Source of the DNA: Clostridia bacterium
GTDB taxonomy: Bacteria; Bacillota; Clostridia; CAKSNL01; HGM11501
DNA length: 56,097 nucleotides
Assembly (NCBI GenBank): GCA_017411325.1
Contig: JAFQQJ010000001.1
Coordinates: 1-56,097 of the forward strand
Direction of reading: 5' to 3'
In this document: positions 42,707 through 50,136 of the stretch, in pieces
Numbering within the stretch: position 1 is the stretch's first letter
How the letters are laid out: every line of letters starts with the position of its first letter
The notes under the pieces: model-generated
Told to the model about the DNA's origin: nothing
What the model saw: the letters and a program-made list of their open reading frames with translations, nothing else
Database searches by the model: none
Program-made: the position numbers and the translations under genes

Positions 42707-44971
42707 ATGTTAAATATGGATTCACTGCTTATCAACAAAGCGGCTCCCGAAGCTTTCGGTGAGCTCTTGAAGCCGTATGAAAGAAAGGACGAACCTTTTC
42801 TGTTCGCAATCGTAGGTGACCTTACTCTGAAGCAGGAGTACGGGCAAACCGCTGTTGTCGTAACTAAGGAAAGGTTTTTTGTTTTGGATTTTTCCGAAAA
42901 TACGGTAAAGGAGTATAAAATCTCCGATGTGGAAACATCCCGCATAAAGAGAATGTACTCAAACGCCTATATGGAAATCACCAGAAAGGACGGAACGAAG
43001 GAAGTTGTTGCCCGCTTCACCTTTGCGGTTGCGGCACTTATGGATATGGCGTCCACCTTCATAAAGAACATCGCTGCGGGAAATTCCTTTGATGACGAAA
43101 TGCGAACCGTTGAGGGAACATATGAAAAGCTTATGTGTGTGTGCCCCAAGTGCGGAAGAACGCTCCTTCATCCCGGGGCAGACTGCATCAAGTGCCAGTC
43201 GAAGAGCAAGGTTTTAGGAAAGTTTTTCAAGTACATAAAGCCCGAAATTCCAATTTTGATATGTTGTTTCCTTATTTCAATCCTATTGATTGTGATTGAG
43301 CTTCTGCCGCCATTAACCTCAAAAATGATTATCGACCAGATTCTGCCCGACAAGGACAGAGGTATGCTCTGGATAATAGTTGTATTTATGTTTTTTGCAT
43401 ACATAGTGCACTATGGAATGGCGGCGTTTTCCGGCTTCCTTTTAAGCAGGAGCGGAACGAAAATTGTTTCAAGGCTCAGAAATGATGTTTATGAAAAAGC
43501 ACAGCATCTTCCGATGAAGTTTTACGATAAAACGCCAACAGGTCACGTTATAAACCGAATCGGCGGCGACACGGCCACCATTCAGTCCTTTATGCTTACA
43601 ATGACGCAGACGGCACTTCAGCAGATACTTTTATTTCTGGGTATTATGGTGACAATGCTTTTGATGAACTGGCGTCTTACTCTTATTTCGCTTATCCCCG
43701 TGCCCTTTGTTGTATGGTGCGGCCGTGCCTTCGGTAAAAAGGTGGCTCCCTACTACAGAAGAATATGGCGTAAGTGGGCGAGTGTTACATCCATTCTTAC
43801 GGACAGCATACCCTGCATAAGAGTGGTAAAAGCCTTTGCGGGAGAAAAGAGAGCGGTAAACAAATTTGTCAAGTATAATGACGAATGGGCAAGTACAAAT
43901 ATCAAGGCAAGTGCCATAACAAGCGTATATCCTCAGCTTATGGGATTTTTAATAACCATAGGAACCCTTGCAATATGGGCTTTCGGAGGAAACTGGGTAA
44001 TAGATGTTGAAACGGGTGTTGCAGACTGGAACCTTACGGCAGGTGACCTTGTTTCCTTTATCTCCTATACCTCTATGTTCTATCATCCGATACAATTCTT
44101 TGCATCATTGGGTAATACCTGGCAGTCAACCCTTTCTTCCATCGAGCGTGTTATGGATATAATTGATGCAGAGCCCGAGGTTGATAAGATTGATGCAATT
44201 AAACTCGAGCACATCAAGGGTAAGGTTGTATTCAAAAATGTCAACTTCTCCTTTGATAAGACTAAAAAGGTATTGCACGATGTAAACTTTGAGATACAAC
44301 CGGGTGAAATAGTCGGCATAGTAGGCACTACGGGCAGCGGTAAGTCTACGCTTATAAATCTTCTGATGCGCTACTATGACAACTACGAAGGAACGATTTT
44401 AGTTGACGGTGTGGATATCCGTAATATGGATATTCAGCATTACAGAGGAAGCATAGGTTATGTTCAGCAGGAGCCTATGATGTTTTCTGATACCATCTAC
44501 AATAATATCGCATACGGCGATCCCGAGGCTCCTCCCGAAGCGGTTATGCATGCGGCGGACGTTGCCAATGCCCATGACTTTATCATTATGCAGCCCGATG
44601 CCTATGACTCAATGCTGGGAGAACGCGGCGTAGGCTTGTCGGGCGGTGAAAGACAGAGAATTTCCATTGCGAGAGCAATTCTTAAAAATCCCGGTATTCT
44701 GATTTTTGACGAAGCAACTGCGGCTGTTGACTCAGAAACCGAGGAAATGATTCAGAAGGCCATTGACAACCTTATAAGCGGAAGAACCACATTTATGATT
44801 GCTCACAGACTTTCAACCCTCAGAAAGGCAAACAGAATTTTGGTTGTTGACAAGGGAAGAATTATTGAAAACGGAAGCCACGATGAGCTTATGGCGAAGA
44901 AGGGCAAATATTATAAGCTTATTAAGATTCAGTCGCTTAATTCAAGAAGCGATGAAATCACACTTGACTAA
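42707..44971 (+). CDS. ABC transporter with N-terminal PH-like and zinc-ribbon domains
   Basis: A 754-aa exporter-type half-transporter. Residues 1-140 form a PH-like beta domain (TAVVVTKERFFVLDFSENTVKEYKI), then a zinc ribbon CPKCGRTLLHPGADCIKC (about 146-163). Six membrane helices (about 175-480) follow, then the ATPase domain with GTTGSGKST (about 541), LSGGERQR and ILIFDEATAAVD. The next gene encodes a DUF1854 protein. Similar ABC/DUF1854 pairs are annotated near cyanophycin genes in other bacteria, but none are seen here. ATG 42707 follows GAGGTG. Confidence 0.9.
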   Translation: MLNMDSLLINKAAPEAFGELLKPYERKDEPFLFAIVGDLTLKQEYGQTAVVVTKERFFVLDFSENTVKEYKISDVETSRIKRMYSNAYMEITRKDGTKEVVARFTFAVAALMDMASTFIKNIAAGNSFDDEMRTVEGTYEKLMCVCPKCGRTLLHPGADCIKCQSKSKVLGKFFKYIKPEIPILICCFLISILLIVIELLPPLTSKMIIDQILPDKDRGMLWIIVVFMFFAYIVHYGMAAFSGFLLSRSGTKIVSRLRNDVYEKAQHLPMKFYDKTPTGHVINRIGGDTATIQSFMLTMTQTALQQILLFLGIMVTMLLMNWRLTLISLIPVPFVVWCGRAFGKKVAPYYRRIWRKWASVTSILTDSIPCIRVVKAFAGEKRAVNKFVKYNDEWASTNIKASAITSVYPQLMGFLITIGTLAIWAFGGNWVIDVETGVADWNLTAGDLVSFISYTSMFYHPIQFFASLGNTWQSTLSSIERVMDIIDAEPEVDKIDAIKLEHIKGKVVFKNVNFSFDKTKKVLHDVNFEIQPGEIVGIVGTTGSGKSTLINLLMRYYDNYEGTILVDGVDIRNMDIQHYRGSIGYVQQEPMMFSDTIYNNIAYGDPEAPPEAVMHAADVANAHDFIIMQPDAYDSMLGERGVGLSGGERQRISIARAILKNPGILIFDEATAAVDSETEEMIQKAIDNLISGRTTFMIAHRLSTLRKANRILVVDKGRIIENGSHDELMAKKGKYYKLIKIQSLNSRSDEITLD

Positions 44972-44983
44972 GGAGGGATTAAT

Positions 44984-45472
44984 ATGGCAAGACAGTATAT
45001 AGACTCCGATGAAGTCAGAATTACACGAGGCAATATTTACACGGTTAATCTTGAATTTTATGACGGCAGAAAATATGAAGAAGTGGAAGTAAGGTCTCTT
45101 TTCCCCATATCGGGACCGAGAAGGTATATAACCTTGCTTGATTCAGAGGGAAAGGAAATTGCGGTTATCAGAAATCTTGATACATTGATGAAGGAATCGC
45201 AGGAAGCAATTGAGGATGCCTTGAGGGAATACTACCTTATTCCAAAGATAAGCAGGATACTTGACAGAGAAGAAAAATATGGTATACTTAAATGGACAGT
45301 TGAGACCGACAGAGGCATAAGAAGCTTTGACATAAGAAACCGTCAGAGTGATATTAAAACCATCTACGGGAACAGAGTTTTAATCAAGGACTCCGACGAT
45401 AACCGTTATGAAATTCCCGACTGGGAACAGCTTGATATAAAGAGCTTTAAAAAGATAGCGACAGATTTATAA
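44984..45472 (+). CDS. DUF1854 family protein
   Basis: A 162-aa soluble protein with the DUF1854 pattern: EVEVRSLFPISGPRRYITLLDSEGKEIAVIRNLDTL, ALREYYLIPKISRILD, then WTVETDRGIRSFDIRNRQ and ending with IPDWEQLDIKS. It follows the ABC transporter gene by 12 bp, the usual arrangement of this family, and probably works with it as a regulatory or docking partner. GGAGGG precedes the ATG. Confidence 0.88.
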   Translation: MARQYIDSDEVRITRGNIYTVNLEFYDGRKYEEVEVRSLFPISGPRRYITLLDSEGKEIAVIRNLDTLMKESQEAIEDALREYYLIPKISRILDREEKYGILKWTVETDRGIRSFDIRNRQSDIKTIYGNRVLIKDSDDNRYEIPDWEQLDIKSFKKIATDL

Positions 45473-45530
45473 AATGAAGAAAGTCATTTTGTAAATCTGA
45501 ATCACTAATTAATAAAGGAGAAATGATTAA

Positions 45531-45848
45531 ATGAAACTCGTATTGGCAGTTGTAAATAACGACGACAGCGCCATTGTGACATCGGCGCTTACAAACGAAG
45601 GCTTCTTCGTAACCACCTTATCCACCACGGGAGGATTCCTTATGGCAGGAAACCGTACACTTATGATCGGTACAGATGATGATAAGGTGGATAAGATAAA
45701 GGAGCTTTTGGCCCAGTATTGCTCTACAAGAACACAGAAGACACCTCAGCTCGGAAGAGGGCTGAACAACGGAAGTTTAGCCGAAGAGGTTAAGGTTGGC
45801 GGTGCAACTTACTTTGTTCTTGATGTAAATGAATTCGGTAAAGTGTGA
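45531..45848 (+). CDS. darA: PII-like cyclic-di-AMP receptor protein
   Basis: A 105-aa PII-like protein of the DarA/PstA family (former DUF970). The N-terminus KLVLAVVNNDDS, the T-loop region ALTNEGFFVTTLSTTGGFL and GNRTLMIGTDDDKV are characteristic, as is the C-terminal GGATYFVLDV. It binds c-di-AMP; the output partner is unknown in most species. It has AAAGGAG before its ATG and a terminator behind it. It could be co-transcribed with the ABC/DUF1854 pair 58 bp upstream. Confidence 0.93.
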   Translation: MKLVLAVVNNDDSAIVTSALTNEGFFVTTLSTTGGFLMAGNRTLMIGTDDDKVDKIKELLAQYCSTRTQKTPQLGRGLNNGSLAEEVKVGGATYFVLDVNEFGKV

Positions 45849-45881
45849 TTTTTTTAATAGGCAAAAGAAGCATAAAAACAT

Positions 45882-45921
45882 AAAAAAAGTGTCTATCTCT
45901 TGAGAGATAGACACTTTTTTT
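45882..45921. terminator. Bidirectional terminator
   Basis: Perfect stem AAAAGTGTCTATCTC/GAGATAGACACTTTT with a TTGA loop, between darA and the glycyl radical activase. Confidence 0.95.
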
Positions 45922-46729
45922 ATGTTTTTGTAAGGATTTTCTTATAGGTTTCGATAGTCTCTTTATTCGGTAACGGATAGTTTGTAAATTGCATATTCAA
46001 AGCTTCATATTTGTGGTCGCTCATTTGATGATACGGCAAAAGTTCTATGCTCTTATATTTTATGTTATGAAGAAAAGATGCTATTTTCTTTATCTCTTCG
46101 ATACTTGCATTGTAATTTGGTATAATTGGGATTCTGATAATTACGTCTCCGGCATAATCATCAGAAAGTCGTTTCAGGTTGTCCGGTATTGCTTTGTTTG
46201 AAACACCTGTTCCTTCAATGTGCAGACTTTCACTATAAGCCTTTATATCGTAAAGAAATAAATCCGTATAAGGCAAAACAGTTTTAAAATGCTCCCATGG
46301 AATATTTCCGGCAGTGTCGATTGCTGTATGTATACCGGCAGCATTACATTTTTTTAAGATTTCGCGAAGAAAATCAATCTGCAGCATACATTCTCCGCCT
46401 GAGAATGTGACACCGCCTTCAGAGGTATCATAGAAAACTTTGTCTTTCATAATCTCAGTCATCAATTCGTCAATTGTATATTCTTTTCCGCATATCTCTT
46501 TTGCTCCGCTATAACAAATAAAACTGCCGTCTTCTGCATTTGAATCTTTGCATCTTCCGCAGCCGATACATTTGTTTTTGTAAAACAGTATTTCTTTTTC
46601 CGACTTTTGGCTTTCGGGATTATGGCACCATTTGCATTTCAGATTACATCCTTTGAAAAATACGGTTGTTCTGATACCCGGACCGTCTACAAGCGAATTT
46701 CTTTGAATGGAAAATATTTTGGCAATCAT
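45920..46729 (-). CDS. Glycyl-radical enzyme activating protein (radical SAM)
   Basis: A 269-aa radical SAM activase. The CNLKCKWC motif (CxxxCxxC, about residue 28) binds the SAM cluster. An inserted ferredoxin-like segment (CIGCGRC...FICYSGAKEIC) could hold an auxiliary cluster, and TFSGGECMLQ is typical of the PFL-activase group. It would install the glycyl radical on the enzyme encoded just upstream. ATG 46729 follows CGGAGG; the in-frame TTG at 46747 directly abuts the upstream stop and is unlikely. Confidence 0.92.
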   Translation of the reverse strand: MIAKIFSIQRNSLVDGPGIRTTVFFKGCNLKCKWCHNPESQKSEKEILFYKNKCIGCGRCKDSNAEDGSFICYSGAKEICGKEYTIDELMTEIMKDKVFYDTSEGGVTFSGGECMLQIDFLREILKKCNAAGIHTAIDTAGNIPWEHFKTVLPYTDLFLYDIKAYSESLHIEGTGVSNKAIPDNLKRLSDDYAGDVIIRIPIIPNYNASIEEIKKIASFLHNIKYKSIELLPYHQMSDHKYEALNMQFTNYPLPNKETIETYKKILTKT

Positions 46730-46747
46730 AATGTTAGCCTCCGACAA

Positions 46748-48871
46748 CTATTTGGACATTTCTATAATCATATCCTGCCACTCTTTGTTCATTGTTACAA
46801 AACGGGCATTCCATCCCGAAACTCGGACAGAAAGGGTCTGATAATCCTCCGGATGCTCTTGCGCTTTCTTTAAAAGTTCTGCATCTGCAATATCCAACTG
46901 CATAAAATGACCGCCAAGCATAACAAAACTTTTTATTAAAGAAATAATTGCAGATATTCCGTTTTCGTCTTTTGCATAAGAAGGTAATAATTTAATGTCG
47001 AGAGCCACTCCGGAAACTGTTCTTTTAAGATTTGATTTACAGTGCGATTTTATAATAGCAGTTGCGCCTTCTTTGTCAGTTCCGGGAGTAGGAGAAAAAT
47101 TTCCTGACAAAATCTCTCCTGCTTTTTTACCGTTTGGTGTTGCTAAACGATTTTTTGCCCACTCAATTTGTCTGCCGAATGTGCTGATGCCTGCCGGAGT
47201 CATATATTTGGAATTATATGTTGAATCATCACATATATCCGAAAAGTCATTTACTATACGCACTCCGATTTCATCAACTTCATCGTTATCGTTTCCAAAA
47301 TAAACATACCTGTTTAATGCAATGTATCTTAAATCTTCATAACCTTCCCAATTGTTTTTCAAAATATCCATAAATTCAGTAAAACTTACTCTTTTTTCAT
47401 CAAATACAAGCTTTTTGATTGCATGCAAACTATTGATTGTGTCAGGCAAACCGCCAATATGAGGAGAAACAACATTATAAATAGGTCCACCTTCCAAATA
47501 TGATAAGCCTTTTTCAATACAACCTTCTTCAAAAAGTGAAACAACAGTACAAGGCGTTGTGGGTTTATAGGTCCAATCCTTAGAAGAACCACCTGACTTT
47601 ATGAATTTATCATGTGTATTCAGCTTTAACTGATTTACCTTATTTCTTAAATCTTCTATAAACTTTTTATACAAATCCTCAAATGATTTAAAATCAATAT
47701 TGCTATATCCTTTTAGTGTTTCTTTTTGCAATATCGTCAACGAGTCAAAGGGCTGATAAGTAAAATATGTTTTTCCGGGAATTTGAATTTCCCAACACCC
47801 GTCATTGGCAAATTTTCTCGATTCGGTCAGCGAATATCCATAATCCGTTAATGATTTGATAATTAAATCCTCGTTATAAACAGCTATTATTCCTCCGCCG
47901 AAACGTATAACTTCTGATATACGTCTTAAAAGTTTTGTGTCGGAGTTTTTGTTTATGCGTACTGTTGTGGGAAAATCACTTATACCCAGTTCTTCTAATA
48001 TGTCCAGAACAAGATAGGTAACATCGTTTGTTACATCAGCACCGTTTTCGTCAATGCCCGAAAGAATAATGTTCTGATAGTGCTGTGCATCACCGCTGCC
48101 GAAATTTCCTCCGCACACCCACTCACATCCCTTTATGAAAAAGTGGGCAAGTACCTCTCTTGCTTCATCTAAAGTTATTTTATTTTCTTTAAGGTCTTTT
48201 TCAAGATAATCACCTAAAAGCCGGTCAATTCTTCCTATTCCCGGCCAGTTGCCGCAAAGACGTACAAAGGCAAAGGTAAACCATATGCTTTGTATCGCTT
48301 CGTAAAAGTTGGTTGCAGGTTCAAATGGAACAACTTTCAGATTTTTATAATTCTGCTCATACCCTTTTTTGTTTTTTAGCGTTTCCAGATATCTTGAATG
48401 ATATATTTTCATACAATCGATACAGTGAATACAGCTTTTAAGGAAAGGCTCTTTTTCTGTTCCGGCATATTTGATTAAATACTTTTCAGCCTCACAACGA
48501 ATAAAGTTAACACCTTTTTTCAAAACAGTATCAAAATCAATGGTTAAATGACTTACGGAACTCCATAAAGGTTTGCTGTTATACTGTACAGGAACTTTAT
48601 GGGATATAGCCCATCCCAATGTGGCAGCTCCGCTGATTTTTTCTTTTTCGCAAATTCTGACCGGTGCTTTTGTTACAATTTCATAGATTGCCGTATTGTA
48701 CTTTTCTATTTCTGCCATATTTTCAAAATTTTCTATGTGATCCAGTGAAATATTTGCTGTTTTTAGAGTATCAATCCCATATTTGTGATTGAGTGATTCG
48801 TATGCAAACTGTCTTGTTCTTTCATTTAGACGTACAGGCCTTTTTAATCCGGAAGATGTATAAAACTCCAC
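46748..48871 (-). CDS. Glycyl radical enzyme of unknown substrate
   Basis: A 707-aa protein of the pyruvate-formate-lyase/dehydratase superfamily. The thiyl site is Cys359 in NDGCWEIQIPG, with the CxE arrangement of dehydratase/decarboxylase-type members rather than the CC pair of PFL. The radical site is Gly686 in RVSGWNARF, with Trp where Tyr is common. At about 700 residues it is shorter than most characterised members (about 760-850). The start is GTG 48871, 8 nt after GGAGG. Its own activase follows by 18 bp and an AraC regulator is divergent. The reaction cannot be named. Confidence 0.9.
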   Translation of the reverse strand: MEFYTSSGLKRPVRLNERTRQFAYESLNHKYGIDTLKTANISLDHIENFENMAEIEKYNTAIYEIVTKAPVRICEKEKISGAATLGWAISHKVPVQYNSKPLWSSVSHLTIDFDTVLKKGVNFIRCEAEKYLIKYAGTEKEPFLKSCIHCIDCMKIYHSRYLETLKNKKGYEQNYKNLKVVPFEPATNFYEAIQSIWFTFAFVRLCGNWPGIGRIDRLLGDYLEKDLKENKITLDEAREVLAHFFIKGCEWVCGGNFGSGDAQHYQNIILSGIDENGADVTNDVTYLVLDILEELGISDFPTTVRINKNSDTKLLRRISEVIRFGGGIIAVYNEDLIIKSLTDYGYSLTESRKFANDGCWEIQIPGKTYFTYQPFDSLTILQKETLKGYSNIDFKSFEDLYKKFIEDLRNKVNQLKLNTHDKFIKSGGSSKDWTYKPTTPCTVVSLFEEGCIEKGLSYLEGGPIYNVVSPHIGGLPDTINSLHAIKKLVFDEKRVSFTEFMDILKNNWEGYEDLRYIALNRYVYFGNDNDEVDEIGVRIVNDFSDICDDSTYNSKYMTPAGISTFGRQIEWAKNRLATPNGKKAGEILSGNFSPTPGTDKEGATAIIKSHCKSNLKRTVSGVALDIKLLPSYAKDENGISAIISLIKSFVMLGGHFMQLDIADAELLKKAQEHPEDYQTLSVRVSGWNARFVTMNKEWQDMIIEMSK

Positions 48872-48932
48872 GACAATGCCCTCCAAACATTATATTTTGT
48901 TAAATTATAGCATATTAATCTGGAATCGTACA

Positions 48933-48961
48933 TTGACAAAACTATTGAAAATATGTACAAT
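48933..48961 (+). promoter_or_regulatory. Promoter of the AraC gene next to the glycyl radical enzyme
   Basis: TTGACA (48933-48938), 17-bp spacer, TACAAT (48956-48961). A minus-strand TATAAT (complement at about 48904-48909) in the same 106-bp gap may serve the glycyl radical operon with an activator. Confidence 0.7.
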
Positions 48962-48977
48962 ACTATTGGGTGGTGTT

Positions 48978-49763
48978 ATGAGAATTGAAAGCGTTGATAT
49001 TAAATATTATAATTTCTCGGGTTTTACATCTTCAACCAATGATGGCTATGTTTGTATAAAACAATTACCATATTTATCAATTGTACAATCAAAAATCGGA
49101 GACTACAAAATACAACTTAATCGAGGGCATGAATACTCTACGGGAGAAGGTGGATTTTTTATCGCACCGTCATGCGTTACTCAAAAAATAACTCATTCTA
49201 TGAATAAAGAAATGAATATATTTAATGCAAGATATGTTTTTTTAGACGTACTCATCAACAATGTATACCGTATTGATGATGTTTTTGATTTTCCGGTTGT
49301 GACAGACAAAGAATTTTCTGCTGTTTTTGATAAGGAGTTTGACAAGTTTGAAATGGCGGATAATGTTTGTGACCGAATGTGTTGTTTGTATAGAATAATC
49401 AAGCATTTAATAGAGATATCTACTCCGAAAAAGTTGTATCTCAATAATGGTATGTATACTGTTATTGAATTTATCAGGAACAATTACACTAAAAATATAA
49501 GTATATGTGAAATGGCTGATATTGTTAAGATGTCTGAATCTAATTTTTACACCGTTTTCAAAAAAACTACTGGAAATTCACCGATAAAATATCTTAATGA
49601 ATACCGATTATCCGTTGCCAGCAAATTGTTACATCATACGGATAACAGTATAAAAGCTATTGCTGAAAAAGTTGGAATATCTGATCAGTTTTACTTCAGT
49701 AAGTTGTTTAAAGCTAAATTTGCCATGTCTCCTCAGCAATATAGAAAAACGGAAAATTATTGA
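48978..49763 (+). CDS. AraC family transcriptional regulator
   Basis: A 261-aa regulator with an N-terminal cupin-like domain (NRGHEYSTGEGGFFIAPS) and a C-terminal two-helix-turn-helix domain (ICEMADIVKMSESNFYTVFKKTTGNSP; IKAIAEKVGISDQFYFSKLFKAKFAMSP). I start at ATG 48978 behind GGGTGGTG; the in-frame start at 48876 would run back through the promoter. It is divergent from the glycyl radical enzyme and probably induces it. It shares that operon's AT-rich composition. Confidence 0.9.
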   Translation: MRIESVDIKYYNFSGFTSSTNDGYVCIKQLPYLSIVQSKIGDYKIQLNRGHEYSTGEGGFFIAPSCVTQKITHSMNKEMNIFNARYVFLDVLINNVYRIDDVFDFPVVTDKEFSAVFDKEFDKFEMADNVCDRMCCLYRIIKHLIEISTPKKLYLNNGMYTVIEFIRNNYTKNISICEMADIVKMSESNFYTVFKKTTGNSPIKYLNEYRLSVASKLLHHTDNSIKAIAEKVGISDQFYFSKLFKAKFAMSPQQYRKTENY

Positions 49764-50136
49764 TTGTAATTTGTCCGGCACTGTAACAAGCAGGGAAGAC
49801 GTCTCCCTTTTATTACTATCCTTAAGAAGCTGACAAGCGTCAGCTTCTTTTTATATTGTGTATTTAATATAGTACCAAATTTGAAAAATACAGCATCTTG
49901 CATAAACAAAAGGGGTGTGGTAAGATAATATTGGAAAAAGATAAAAAAACTAAGAAATTGCATTATGATGACAAAAAAATTAAGGAATTCGGACGTTTTT
50001 TGTGTTATAATTAAATAATAAAGGCGATGTTTTAAAAGTGTCTGAAATCATAAATGAAAATATCTTTAAAGACATTGTTTTTTTAATAAAAATATAGTAT
50101 TATAAAATTAAGCACAATGAAAGGAAGGGTAAAAAT
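49764..50136. other. Gene-free AT-rich intergenic region
   Basis: Contains a terminator AAGAAGCTGAC/GTCAGCTTCTT (49823-49853) for the AraC gene, a lone TATAAT at 50006, and a possible weak promoter (TTGTTT-17-TATTAT, about 50076-50104) for the secreted hydrolase. A 27-codon reading frame (49931-50014) has no support. Confidence 0.7.

Noticed and set aside
49931..50014. 27-codon reading frame in the gap before the secreted hydrolase
   Set aside because: Lysine-rich low-complexity sequence with no ribosome binding site and no homology visible.
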